From Crotalaria pallida (Eukaryota > Streptophyta > Magnoliopsida > Fabales > Fabaceae): a stretch of DNA of 64,000 nt. The stretch is taken from contig CM075654.1 of assembly GCA_037953625.1 (NCBI GenBank), positions 51,095,001 to 51,159,000 of the forward strand, in the 5' to 3' direction. Below are positions 30,745-41,896 of this stretch, in pieces. The position numbers and the translations under genes are program-made. The notes beneath the pieces are model-generated. The model was not told the DNA's origin and searched no databases. It saw only the letters and a list, made by a program, of their open reading frames with translations. Positions within the stretch are counted from its first letter, which is position 1, and every line of letters starts with the position of its first letter.

Positions 30745-31851
30745 ATGGCCTCCTCCTCCTCCAATCCGAATCCTCCTCCACGAAAGAAGCGTCCACCACA
30801 TAAGGATCGCAACAATGTGTGGTTCTCTCAAGCAGAACGCGAAGGACGTGCACCGAAGTTTGATAACAGAAGTTTTGGAGTCATTCGGTATCTTTACTTT
30901 CTGTGGTTGAAGAAGGAAAGGTTTGGTTTTCATGATTTGCTTGTTAATCAACATTTACAGAGGTTTTTGGAATTTAATACTCACTATTACCCTAAGCTTG
31001 TTAGGCAATTTTATGCTAATTTCACTAAAATTGATGGGGTTTATCAAAGCCAAGTGAGGGGTCATCACTTTGTTATTAATCCTGCTGATTTGAAAATTTT
31101 ATTTGGTTTGAAAGATGAGGGTACTTTCTTTGGTGATGATGAATCGGTTGAACTAAATGTTGATCCTGCTACTGTTTATTCTGAGGCTGTAAGACCAGAA
31201 TTTAATTGGGATAAAGGCACTAAGAAAGTTTCATTGTTACATGTTGAAGATAGGGCCTTGTTATACATTATTGCTTATTATCTAATTCCGAAAGGTTCTC
31301 AAAATTATGCTCAAGTCCAGGAGGATGACTTGACATTGTTTTATGGAATTAAGCATAATGTTAAGATAAATTGGAACAAGATAGTTTTGGCTAGATTGTA
31401 CACTGCTGCACAGTCTGCTTCCACTCAGTATTTACCATATCATATGCATGTGACTAAACTCCTTCGTCATTATGATGTGCCAATTCCGGATGGTGAACCG
31501 TGTGAGAAAGATCCGGAGGGTAAGTTGGGTTTGAACATTCATCACATTCATCTAATGCAGATTGGTTTTCATAAGCCAACAATGTCTTGGATGTGGAATT
31601 CGCAAATTAAGGCTTCAGAGCAAGCTGCACAACCGGGTCCTCAAGCTCCTCAAGCTCCACAAGCTACTCCACCGGCTGGTGATGCAATGGAAACTGATCA
31701 AGAGGTCAATGTTGAAGATTTCATCGACTTTGACAACTTAGAGGCACCATTTGATGCTCAAGCTGCACATGCTTCACTTATTCAGCACATAGATAATCGG
31801 TTTGATGTAATGGAGCAAAGAATTGATATTCAGAATCGGGCAATGGAGTAG
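30745..31851 (+). CDS. Extra ORF downstream of pol in the SIRE-like element, 368 aa
   Basis: Starts MASSSSNPNPPPRKKRPP. The central part resembles the domain called 'putative plant transposon protein' in domain databases (LKKERFGFHDLLVNQHLQRF, KLVRQFYANF, VRGHHFVINPADLKILFGL). The C-terminal part has a Pro/Ala/Gln linker (AAQPGPQAPQAPQATPP), an acidic segment and a short coiled coil ending DNRFDVMEQRIDIQNRAME before TAG. The same frame continues for 21 codons beyond the TAG to another stop, so this TAG may be a mutation. The ORF occupies the place of the env-like gene of SIRE elements, but I see no signal peptide or membrane segment, so an envelope role is not supported. Its function is unknown. 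It is among the longest undamaged frames in the window. Confidence 0.7.
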   Translation: MASSSSNPNPPPRKKRPPHKDRNNVWFSQAEREGRAPKFDNRSFGVIRYLYFLWLKKERFGFHDLLVNQHLQRFLEFNTHYYPKLVRQFYANFTKIDGVYQSQVRGHHFVINPADLKILFGLKDEGTFFGDDESVELNVDPATVYSEAVRPEFNWDKGTKKVSLLHVEDRALLYIIAYYLIPKGSQNYAQVQEDDLTLFYGIKHNVKINWNKIVLARLYTAAQSASTQYLPYHMHVTKLLRHYDVPIPDGEPCEKDPEGKLGLNIHHIHLMQIGFHKPTMSWMWNSQIKASEQAAQPGPQAPQAPQATPPAGDAMETDQEVNVEDFIDFDNLEAPFDAQAAHASLIQHIDNRFDVMEQRIDIQNRAME

Positions 31852-32479
31852 AGGATCATGGACCACATCTCTAGTTTCTTTTCTCACCCTCCATCCAACC
31901 CTTAGCCATCTATGATCTTATGATGATTTTCACTATTTTGCTGCACTCTTATCATACTCTGACGCTGAACTTTTTATGCTTTTTTCATGGTTTTTGGGAC
32001 TTAGTTTCTTGGCTGGACTGTTTTTGGACTGTTTATGTTTTTTTTTTTGCTATGGTTGAACTTAGATAGGGTCTGTGTATGGCCTTAGTCTCTTTATGGT
32101 TTATGTTATGCTGCTGACCTATGGTAATATGCTATGACTTTTGGTATATGGACTATGTGTTTTCAATGCTTTATGGACTTATTATGTAGTGTGTGATATG
32201 GTCTTGGTTATGGCCAACTTATATTTGTTTTTTTACTGCATATTATTGTCTTTATATTGTGTTGATCCTTATATATCCTTTGTCTAGCACTTACCTCTCA
32301 CTTTTGGCAAAGTTCTTTTCTAAATTCACTACTTTTTAATAATGCCAAAACGGGGAGAAATGTTTGTTGATGTTGTGGCTTTGTAGGTTAAGTTTTTATG
32401 TATTTTTCCTAAGTGTGTTACATTTAGGGGGAGTATTTAAAAACTTGGTACTTCATTGTGAAGAGGGTTTGTCATCATC

Positions 32480-32493
32480 AAAAAGGGGGAGTT
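32480..32493 (+). other. Polypurine tract of the SIRE-like element
   Basis: AAAAAGGGGGAG lies immediately before the 3' LTR and would prime plus-strand DNA. Two further G-rich purine runs (AAACGGGGAGAAATG near 32349, TTAGGGGGAG near 32426) lie upstream. Confidence 0.75.
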
Positions 32494-33963
32494 TGTAGGT
32501 TTGATGATGTTTTGATGCTAACAAACCAAAGTCAAGCAACAACATTCAACAACAATTCAAGCACCACTCATGGAGAATTAGATTTAAGTTTATGTTTATT
32601 TGTAAATCAAATGTAATATTTTAATTTTCCATTTCATGAGAGTGGGTGGTAGCTTAGGAATCTCAATATAGGTTTTAATATTGTTTGATTAATAGTGAAG
32701 AAAGATTATCTTGATAAAAATAGCTCTAAATAAAGTTTAGATCAAAGTACATTTGAAAAGCTTAATTTTTAATCACTTTTTACAGTGGTTAATCGATTAG
32801 CACGAAAGGCTTAATCGATTAACACGTTGAAATTGTAAAGCACTGATTGTTTAACAAAGGTTAATCGATTAGTGACTTGTTCATTAATTGATTAATTACT
32901 GTTGTATCAGAAAAATAATATTTTGTTTAAAAGCTTTTCATTTCTACTTTGACAAGGTTACACACACTTTCATATTTTTCTATAGAGAATCATACTTTCA
33001 CAATCTTCCAAGAGCTATTACTATTTTCAAATTGTTCTATCAAGATTTTACAATCTTTCTTTCTTCTTCACTTTCAATCATTCAATATTCTTAGATTCAT
33101 TGAGATTCAAATTTCTAGAGTTTAGTACTTTGTGTTGAAGCAATCTACAACAAGAGGTTGTAACATCAAGCATTCAACAAACAAGTGAAGAATTCACAAC
33201 TTGAAAGTCTTTGAAGCATCTCAAAGCAAGAGGAAAGGAATTGTGTGGAGAGCATCCTTCAACAATTCAACAGGACAAGATACAAGAAACAATTGGGTAG
33301 ATTTTCAAGAGATTGGTACTCTCTTGAAGGGGTTAAGATAGGAGAGCTAGAGTGAGCTGCATCTTTAACCATTGTAATCTAACAATTGTGTATCTAGTAG
33401 AAACTCTCTATCTTTTATAGAGGGGACTGGATGTAGCTCTCAAGTGGTAGAGAGTGAACCAGGATAAAATCTTGTCTCTTTTGTTTTCTTTCTTCAAGCT
33501 TTCATTAATCAAGAACAAACCAATTGATTAGGTTAATTTTGGGGCTTTTTCAATTCCTAGATAATAAACCTAAATTGACTTGGTAAATTTACGTAGTTTT
33601 GTTCATTCATTCATAAATCATTTGTTAGTGCATCATTGAATTGTAATCTCCATTGAATTCTGAATAAGGCTGATTTTCTGTCAAATTAATCACGAATTAA
33701 TCGATTAAGTGATTGATTAATTGATTAGTTTTAGAGCACCATTCGGTCTTAATCGAGTAACGCCTAGTTAATCGATTAGTACTTGAATGATCTTCGGCAT
33801 TAATCGATTAAGCTTGAAATTAATCGATTAAACAGTATAAATTTTGTTAGAAAACCTGTTTTCTGAAATCCATTCTCTTTAGCAATCGAAAATTTTGTAT
33901 TGAGGCTTCAAAATACTATTCACCCCCTCTAGTCTATTTTGAGCCGCTTGTTGGTTTCCAACA
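32494..33963 (+). repeat. 3' LTR of the SIRE-like element
   Basis: 1470 bases, starting TGTAGGTTTGATGATG and ending TTTCCAACA. It is nearly identical to the 5' LTR, with about a dozen scattered differences seen by eye, including two TTAATCGATTAA sites changed to TTAATTGATTA-type. Confidence 0.93.
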
Positions 33964-35227
33964 AATGCAGTGATAAATCTTGTCATTTATGACAAAAGTG
34001 ACTTTATGCCAGTTGAGAAGATGAAGCATGACTTGGAATTAATGGTTGCTCTTGAAAACGAAATGAAGTTGGAAAACCGGTTTCTCAGTAGCCTAAGTGG
34101 TCAAAGATGTTGTATCCAAGGCACATTTGAATTTCAAATCTCACCTAGGGAAGGACTAGCATAGGCACGGGAGACAAGGAAAGATGCCTTCGGTCAAATC
34201 ACTTTGATTCATCGGAAGTCGTGCGCATGAGAGGACAAGACCAAGCAAAGCAATCAGTTCGGTTCGTGAAACCGGTTTACCGAATTACAATGGCAGGATT
34301 CGAGATAGAACCGCTAAATCGGTAAAACGGCACGGGAGTGGGAAATGATAGACTTGTTATCAGTTAATTAGTGGTTGTAGCAAAATGATTCTCGTTTAAA
34401 AGGATATAAAAACCGGTAACTCGTTTTCAGTAGGTATACCAGAAAAATATAGCTAAGGAACTTTGAGACTTTGGAGCCAAAAAGATAGCATTTCAAAATT
34501 TGAATCTACCATTGGGAAGAGGCACCGATGCGAAGAACGAGAGGATAAAGATTCCTCTGGGAATGTCAGGATAAAGCTTGGGAATATGGCATCTTGGAAG
34601 TTGTTATGATTGACATAATGATCATTTTTTAAGATAAGAAGATGCCTTTTCTTGGGAAATGATCTGTGCAAGAAGAAACGCTGTGTTAAGCAGGTAAAGC
34701 GGTAAACCGGTAAACTGGTCTCCAATTTCCTGTTATAATCATAAGCAAAAGAGGTCTTTCAAGGACTTTCTTCATTAAATCGGTAAACCGGTTAGGGGAT
34801 GTATCCTCAATAAATCGGTAAACCCGTTTTCTGTTTTTCGGGATTGATAATCATACATTCGTATTTAAATGGAAAAAGATATTGAGGAAATGTTTTCACT
34901 CCTCCCAAACCGGTTTATCAGTGTTAAACCTTGAGGTCTATCAAGATCCTTTGAAAACCGGATTACCGGATTACCATATAATCAGAAATGCTTCCTCTAG
35001 GGAACAAGAGGTCCTTTGAGATTCAATCCCATAAACAAACCGGTTTACCGGTTAGGGTGTAGGCTAAACGGTAAACCCTTAGAATGGTTCAAAGATCTTC
35101 AAGGTCCTTGTAAAACCGGTTTACCGGATTAACCCCGCCTAGAAGACAATTTGTATTACCGATTTCCTGTATTTAAAAAACATCTTCAGTTTACACCAAG
35201 GTTCATAACCATGGTCTGGGGGGCAAC
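33964..35227 (+). repeat. Tail of the Tat-type element with a dense ACCGGTTTACCGG motif field
   Basis: This is the continuation of the host element after the copia insertion. At least ten copies of AAACCGGTTTACCGG-like motifs, in either orientation and often palindromic (ACCGGT), occur between 34265 and 35125. No coding region is supported. It ends in the polypurine tract TGGTCTGGGGGGCAAC (35213-35227) directly before the 3' LTR. Confidence 0.8.
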
Positions 35228-35875
35228 TGTTATGGACCAGATCTAGAAGGATACTTCACTAGACCGGGTTACTGGAAAGAAAGCCCCTTTAAGGGTCTTG
35301 GACATCATGAAACCGGTTTACCGGATTTGGAGGCCCTTTAAGAGCCCATGTCCTTACTTAATTGGCTTTCCAACCTAAAACAGTCTCCAAAGGCCCAATA
35401 CTTCAATAAAGCGGTTTACCGGTTAAGGAGGCCCATTAACCACCACCTTGTTGAAGAAGACTTGAGATAGATCAGCATAGGATTCCTTTACCTCGCAAAA
35501 CCGGTATAGCGGTTACTCAGAAGACAAAGGCATAAAACCGGATTCTCTTGGATTCCTATACAATGATGAGCAGCTCCTCTCCAATAATGTCCACTTTACT
35601 CCTGCTATTATCACCTGCCGTTAGCGGTAATTCGGCAATACCCATTGATGAGGAGGGAAACCCAACGGTAAGGATATCAGCTTATATACAAGAAAGCAGA
35701 GGGTAACCAGGTATGCATCCTTCAATCTCACACAAACACACACCACACCCAAGCAAACGACATTAGAGCTGGTATCCTGGTAATCAGGGTGTCAACCTTC
35801 AGTCTAAAAGCAATAAGCAGAATATTTGGACACTTGACCGCTTAGCTCAAGTACCAGATATTCTATGACAGAACA
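35228..35875 (+). repeat. 3' LTR of the Tat-type element
   Basis: 648 bases from TGTTATGGACC to GACAGAACA. It matches the 5' LTR at 14084-14733 apart from about fifteen substitutions and small indels, roughly 2 percent, so the insertion is older than the copia element nested in it. Confidence 0.9.
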
Positions 35876-35889
35876 TAAATAATATGTTA

Positions 35890-36233
35890 TAATGTCTAAA
35901 TCTCAAGACAAAACAAAGAACTCTATGAGCATGTGAAAGAATCGTTAGAGAGAAAATATAACTCGTAAATTAGTTTTCGGATTTCCGTGATTCTTCCTCA
36001 AACGAAAATCAGGTACAAAAAATGTAAATATGCAATTTGGCACATCGAATAGCCAGAGTTGCTTTTGCTCATCAAAAACTTTCTTAGATAGTAAATCAGC
36101 AATTACTTTCAAAGAGCTGAGAACATATCAAAAATTAACACACTCTAAGCTCCAATGCAATTGTTTTGCACTCACGAATGAATTCATGGCGGTAGGTATT
36201 GCTTTAAGCAATGTTATTAAAACTGTATAGTTA
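35890..36233 (-). pseudogene. LINE-type RNase H remnant
   Basis: On the minus strand a frame with protein-like composition reads VIADLLSKKVFDEQKQLWLF followed by DVPNCIFTFFVPDFRL. This resembles the C-terminal end of plant LINE-type RNase H domains, where a NxVAD-Lxx motif is followed by a Trp-rich tail. Upstream parts are not clear and stops occur. Recognition is by motif only. Confidence 0.4.
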
Positions 36234-36241
36234 TTGAAGAG

Positions 36242-36790
36242 TAGGCATGACAACGAGTCAGGTTTGGAGTGAGTTTTGTCAATACCAACACCGCACTCAT
36301 CAAGAGCGAGGCAGATTCGGGTGCAGATTTCAGGAGAGTGGGTATAAAAAAGTGAAAACCAAACCCATCCTTGTCGGGTTCGGGGAAACCCGCGGGTAAC
36401 CCATCCAATTTTTTTAAAAATTATTTTTTATTGTATTGAACAAAAATCACACATAAAGTACATTATAATTCAAATAATATATAATAATAAATGTCAAATT
36501 ATAAAAATATCTAAAATCGTAAGAATTAAATCATGGTTTTAGCTAAATATGCTAGTTTGACTTTACCATTTAACTATAATTATAATTAATATTATTTAAA
36601 TTTTAAATCAGAGCGGATTTGGGAGCGGGGGCGGAGCGAGTACTTAAAATACAAGACCTGCCTCACCCCATCTTTTTAAAACGGATTTCGATTTTGGATT
36701 TTTCCAAACTCAATCAGAGCGGGTTTTCCCCACCAAAATCGGATCGGTTTCCAACGAGTACCCGTGGATATCGGTTTTTTGCCATCCCTA
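36242..36790. mobile_element. hAT-type MITE, 549 bp
   Basis: Ends TAGGCATGACAAC and TTGCCATCCCTA are imperfect inverted repeats of the TAGGGATGGCAA type. A perfect 8-base duplication TTGAAGAG flanks it (36234-36241 and 36791-36798). The interior contains GCGGGTTC/CGGGTTTTCCCC-type inverted segments and no coding region. Confidence 0.88.
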
Positions 36791-36798
36791 TTGAAGAG

Positions 36799-38152
36799 GT
36801 GATTGAATTATTGGTATAATGGTTCAACCAATGAGATACTAATTAAATCGCATACAGTGGTCATATTACATATTTATATTGGTCTATAATTAATATAACA
36901 AGATTATATAATTGTTTTAATTGAAAGAACTAAGAAACACATTTACATAATAAAACTAAATATTCACACACAATGATTCAAGCATTTCTTAGCATAGATA
37001 AAAACACTACATACATGATATAGACTCGTGTTCAGGTCTCAATAAGGCTACGTTTTCTATTATTAAAAGTTGATTTTCCGAAAAAAAGTTGATTTTTAAA
37101 GTAACAAGGGTGACAGAAAACCGTTGATTACCGATTCGGTTCAATTCGAAATAGTCCGATTTGCATCAATTTACTCCGGTACTTGACTATAGTCAACAAT
37201 TCAAGTATATATCCGATTATTCAAGCAACCACGTCGGTTTTGAACCCAATTCATCGGTATTCCGGTTGAATTGGTCGATCGGGTCCAATTTTAATGACAT
37301 TATTTATAAGTAGAGTAGCGTTACCATGCAAGAGTAATGTTAGGATACCCTAACGAAGCAGATAGCAAAAGAGAAAGACAAAATAAATGAAAAACAACTT
37401 TTTATTTCAGTGTTTCTACTGAACAAGACATGGCCCAAAGTATCTGAATAATAGAACCAGTATCTGAATATTCATGGGCTTCAAACAAGACATGGCCCAA
37501 AGAATAAAAAAAAATACTGAATGTTAAAAATAATTAATAGATAATTATTACTTCATCCAATCTTATATATAAGATTTTTTTGGGAAAATTATGTACACCA
37601 TGAAGAAATTTGATTAAGGTTGTCAGTGACATTGGAAATGTAAATATTTAATATGCTTTTTCAAAACTAAACCATATAATTATTGAACAAGGATCACATG
37701 TCCCCAAGCCTGTTCCAAAGTTTGTCCCCTCCACGCAACTTTTAAAAAACTCAAAAGTAACTGCCTAAGTGTGATGACATTTTTGTAATATTTAATAAGA
37801 TTTGATTGGTTGGGAATAGGGAAACAGGAAATATAGGGACAAAGGATTCAAATCCAATGAGATTCTAGAAAATGTTGACTTAACAAGGGTATTTTTGAAA
37901 AAAAAAATAATTTAATATTATTGAAAATTGGAATAAAATCTTATAATAAAAATAATTTTTTTTCTTAAAAGTGTCTTATAAGTACATCTAAAAAGGAGGA
38001 GATAATAACTTTGATAAATTACTTCATCACAAAACCATCTAGCCAAGTAGGTGGACCCGTGGACGTGTCTCTCCTTTGGGTCTAACTTCACGTGGAAAAA
38101 GACTACTAGTTCCTAAACCCCAAACATTAAAACCCAACCCCCCAATGTTTTT
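36799..38152. other. Unassigned AT-rich DNA
   Basis: No gene is recognised. Near 37420-37510 the phrase AACAAGACATGGCCCAAAG occurs twice about 65 bases apart, a small local duplication. A stretch at 37100-37290 with GATTCGGTTCAATTCG and GGTTGAATTGGTCGATCGG could be a decayed MITE. Confidence 0.45.
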
Positions 38153-38868
38153 TGGTGATTACTTCAAAACCCTTTAGTTTGGGAAGGGTTCTCATACTTG
38201 TCCTAATTAAAATGTGACAAGTGGTATGTTTTGCCACATCAATTACCAAATAAGATGAATGCATAATTTTTACAAAGTTTGCAATCATGTCCTTATGATT
38301 CAATTTGCAAAACTAACCCCAATTCTCCATCCCTCTATTCTCTGTTCACACGATCTGTTCACCCTCCACCCTTTGTCTGTTCTCCCTACACCCTCTGTGT
38401 TATGGCAAATTTGGGGTTAAGATAGAGTTGTTGTAAACGGTAAGAGAAAAGAATATTTGCTGAACAATAATACTAGTGAAGAGACTGTACCACAAAATTC
38501 AAATATATGGCTTATTGGCTTTGAAGCTGTAGAGATTGATCATCGCAGAGAAGTTGCCATTGAAATTGGAGGGTTGTCACAAGAAAAAGGAGATGTGGAA
38601 CACCATAATAGTATTTGATATATGAACAGGGAACAGAGGGCGGAGGAAGACAGAGAACATAGGGCGGAGGAACAGAGATTGAAGGGGTGGAGAATGGGGG
38701 AAGTGTATTTTTTTTACTAAGGACTTGATTGTAAATTTTATAAAAATGATGTATCCATCTGATTTGGCAATTGATCTGATTAAATATACTACTTATCACT
38801 TTTTAATTGAGACAAGTATGAGAGGGTATCAGACCCTTCATAAACTAAAGGGCTTCGAAGTAGTTACC
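38153..38868. mobile_element. Foldback / long-TIR non-autonomous element, about 715 bp
   Basis: The left arm (GATTACTTCAAAACCCTTTA ... TCATACTTGTC ... ATCATGTCCTT) is mirrored by the right arm (AAGGACTTGATTGTAAATTT ... GACAAGTATGAGAGGGT ... AAAGGGCTTCGAAGTAGTTA). Arms are about 155 bases. Inner GTTCACCCTCC-type and GGAGGAACAGAG-type stretches extend the fold. No target duplication could be fixed. Confidence 0.72.
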
Positions 38869-38879
38869 TTTTTTTTATT

Positions 38880-39023
38880 ATCAATGATACCCTTTCCTGT
38901 CTTTCATTCATCATATGACAATTGGTCTTACCCCAAGTCTGACTTTCACTATGAATTCGTTACTGGACAACTTGAGAAAATCATAGCATGTGTAATGCCT
39001 GCTCCACCAACACATTATGAGTC
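38880..39023 (-). pseudogene. LINE RNase H segment, left of the Tekay-like insertion
   Basis: On the minus strand, directly continuing the frame that ends at 46456, several short blocks (GLIMC, GITHAMIFS) resemble the middle of a plant LINE RNase H domain, with frameshifts between them. The GAGTC duplication shows that the retrotransposon at 39024-46455 split this segment from the one at 46461. Confidence 0.4.
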
Positions 39024-40981
39024 TGTAACATCCCAAATTTAATTCCAAGCAATAATTAATTAATTAATATAGTTAAAGTGGAAGGAATGGGTAGATTAAT
39101 GACTTAACGAATTTTGGTAGGTAGGTGAGTGGTGATTATAAGTCCTAGGGGTTGTATAGAAGGCAGTTGTGGCTTTGGGCAAAGTCAAATAAGCGAAATC
39201 GGGAGTTAAATCGGCGTTTTAGATATTAGAAATCGACCGAAAAGAGAAAATTAGAAATTTATTATAGGGTGCTAAGAAAATAAATTCCACCGTTGGATGT
39301 GAAGTTTGTGGGGTGAAGAAGCATGTCTAAAAATTTGGACTCGATCCGACGGTTAACGAAAAAGTTACGGCGAATCGAAGTTGGGAAACACTGGTGCACG
39401 CCCAGACGCACCGGTGCACGCCCAGGCGCGCACCACTGTTCATTGGTGCTGAGACAGTAGGTTTTTTGCTCAGGCGCGCCATCCATGCGCCCAGGCGAGC
39501 GCAAATCGCACCAGCCACGCACCATTTTCAGTGTTGGCGCACCAGTCTTCCTCCTGACCGCACCAGTTTCCTGCACCGCGCACCAGATCAGGCGCTGGTG
39601 CCAGACCCGCGCTCAGGCGTGCGACGCCCGCGCCTAGGCGCGCGCGATCAGCCTGGTGCGATCTCAGCCATCCGATCGGACTTGGTGACCAAGTCAAGCA
39701 GCACCAGCCACACGATTGGGTGCTCTTCTTGCAAGGGGCATCAAAAACACATCAAGGGCCATCACCAACACATTTTTCCCCTCTTCTCTTCACCTCCATC
39801 GTCCTCCTCCCCCTCAATTCCAAGAGCTTCTCAACACCACCACCTCCTCTCTTCCCACCTAAGGCAACCAAGCTCCATCACCATCTCTTCTTCCTGCCTT
39901 AGACACACCCATGGAGCACCAAGCACTCATCCTCTCCCATCCTCCCTCAAGCACCATGAACACCACCACACCAACACCAAGATCAACACCATCACCCACC
40001 CTCTTGATCCAAGAGCAAGCACCATCATCTTCCTCCCTTTCCACTCATGAACCAAGTCCCACCATCCTCATGAATCATCATCTCCATCAAACCCTCTACA
40101 ATGAAATAACCAAGAACCATCCTCATACACCCTCCCAATTCGTGACCCTTCCTTTCCCCCTACCTCCATTGGATTTCTTCAATTCAAAGCTATGGAGACT
40201 CATGTGTGTACCTACCTCCATCTCAAGAACAACTCACTCTCCTTCCAAGATGAGGGCTCAAATCATTCGAGAATGGAGTTGCTAAGGGCTAAAGATTTAG
40301 GAGCTAGGGATTCTAAAGCTAAGGAAAAGCTAGGATTTTTGGTGGCCTCCTCCCTTCACATTCAAGGTAAGAGGGTTCATATTACCTTAGCTTAGGAAGT
40401 AGATTCTCTTTAGTTATAGCGATGGCTAGGGGTAGAGAGGGAGTATAGCATAAAAACCTTAGGGTATTTGATAATGAAAATAAAGGAAGTAATTAGTGGA
40501 GAATAGAAAGAGTAACTACTGAGATTTGTGAGAACAAATGCATGAATAATAGTGGATAGGAAGTGAATAATAGACAAAGTAGATATATATAATTAGAGGG
40601 TAATGAGAATAACTGGATGACAAAACATAAGGAAATTATAAAGGAACTAAGAGTGAATGATGGAGCAAAAATAATTAGATATTCGTTGTAAGCTTGAAAA
40701 GGCATGGAAATTGTGGAAGGAATGAAATGTTATATTATTGGGATAACCAAGAGATAGGTAAAGAAAAGGGAAAGTGTTAGTGATAGACTTGTTTTAATTT
40801 AGGAGTACGAGGTGCAATAATTAAGGAAAATATAGAGATAAGTATGCTAAGTAAAAAGGATAATTGTTGTAGATAATGACTTGAGTTGAATAATGGAATT
40901 GAAAGGAAATTAGATAATAAATGGGTTAGTAATGAGAGTAATAATTGGACAATGGGAAATTATATTGTTAATGTGAGAAAG

Positions 40982-41660
40982 GACCACCTATTTAGGTGTG
41001 GGTATAGGAATGTGAAAGGTGAGTTTAGGTATGAACGACCCCTCCCAAAGGGAGTGCGACAATACTAACGATTAGGATGGACCCTTCCAAATGGAAGTGC
41101 GGATAGGCGTAAATTCATAGGATCCTCCCTAAGTGGAGTGCGAATATATATACATATATATGGACCCTCCATAACGGAGCGTGTATAGATTAGGATGGAC
41201 CCTCCATAACGGAGCGTGTATAGATTAGGATGGACCCTCCATAACGGAGCGTGTATAGATTAGGTTCGACCCTCCATAACGGAGCGTGTATAGATTAGGT
41301 TCGACCCTCCATAACGGAGCGTGTATAGATTAGGTTCGACCCTCCATAACGGAGCGTGTATAGATTAGGATGGACCCTCCATAACGGAGCGTGTATAGAT
41401 TAGGTTCGACCCTCCATAACGGAGCGTGTATAGATTAGGATGGACCCTCCATAACGGAGCGTGTATAGATTAGGTTCGACCCTCCATAACGGAGCGTGTA
41501 TAGATTAGGATCGACCCTCCATAACGGAGCGTGTGTAGAGTAGGACCCTCCACAATAGAGTGTGAATTTTAGACCCTCCCGTAGGGAGTGTGACTAGGTA
41601 TAATTAGGACCCGTCCTTGTGGTGTGCGATCAACGGAAATAATACCCACCGAAAGGTGCG
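40982..41660 (+). repeat. Array of dyads with an 11-copy 35-bp tandem core
   Basis: Repeats follow one pattern, a GACCC-like lead, a short stem-loop, then GTGYG. The stems differ but keep pairing: CACCTA/TAGGTG (near 40985), CTCCC/GGGAG (41042-41054), CTTCC/GGAAG (41084-41097), CTCC/GGAG (41125-41138), CTCCC/GGGAG (41576-41588), CACC/GGTG with a GAAA loop (41647-41658). The core from 41163 to 41547 has eleven 35-bp units containing CTCCATAACGGAG; unit ends alternate between GGATG and GGTTC types. The array lies just upstream of the TATA box, in U3. Confidence 0.88.
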
Positions 41661-41733
41661 CGAAAGAATGAAATGGAAAGATTAGAAAGGCATAGGGAAA
41701 TCATGTAACTGAAATCATAGGGAAATTTGAGCT

Positions 41734-41742
41734 GTATAAAAG
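41734..41742 (+). promoter_or_regulatory. TATA box of the 5' LTR
   Basis: TATAAAAGG in GCTGTATAAAAGG lies about 75 bases downstream of the last dyad. It would place U3 upstream, including the array, and R/U5 downstream. The 3' LTR has the same box at 45893-45901. Confidence 0.65.
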
Positions 41743-41896
41743 GAATGATTTGGATAGTATGGAGTAGGGTAGGACCTTGGTTTATTACTATGCTTTCGTA
41801 GAAGCTATATTTCTAAGTTCTGTGTAATGCTACCCTTCTTGATATACTTTTACAGGTACCGAAGCGGAGCATGCACTAGTCGTGGCCGAGCAGGGG

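Larger units (their letters stand above)
23639..33963 (+). mobile_element. Complete SIRE-like Ty1/copia retrotransposon, 10.3 kb
   Basis: LTRs of 1471 and 1470 bases end in CCAACA. The target duplication AATGC is perfect (23634-23638 and 33964-33968). Order: LTR, Met-tRNA primer site, gag, protease-integrase-reverse transcriptase-RNase H (the Ty1/copia order), an extra ORF, polypurine tract, LTR. The 3' LTR starts TGTAGGTTTG; the 5' copy starts TAAAGGTTTG, so its terminal TG has mutated. Large size, the KxxYxW-type gag and the extra downstream ORF fit the SIRE/Maximus clade. The copy has one stop in gag and one frameshift in pol. It is younger than the Tat-type element that hosts it. Confidence 0.93.
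14084..35875 (+). mobile_element. Ty3/gypsy retrotransposon, Tat-type, with nested copia insertion
   Basis: Bounded by 650- and 648-base LTRs that start TGTTATGG and end GACAGAACA. Order on the plus strand: LTR, primer site, gag, protease, reverse transcriptase, RNase H, integrase, then a long 3' region with an antisense gene (21129-23214, -), motif-rich untranslated DNA, a polypurine tract and the 3' LTR. A copia element occupies 23639-33963; without it and its duplication the element is about 11.5 kb. The integrase C-terminus lacks a chromodomain, and the long pol-to-LTR region with a reverse-strand gene fits the Tat clade (Grande/Retand/Ogre group). The coding part carries a frameshift and several stops. 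LTRs differ at roughly fifteen positions by eye. No matching target duplication is found. Confidence 0.88.

Noticed and set aside
30500..30910. 136-residue frame overlapping the start of the extra ORF
   Set aside because: CT-rich leader sequence read through; the 30745 frame has the better start and a recognisable domain.
39394..40050. 218-residue frame, and its 229-residue twin at 43764-44453
   Set aside because: Both are in the LTRs of the Tekay-like element and are His/Ser/Pro/Thr-rich from CA/CT-biased DNA; overlapping frames on both strands are equally open. No domain.
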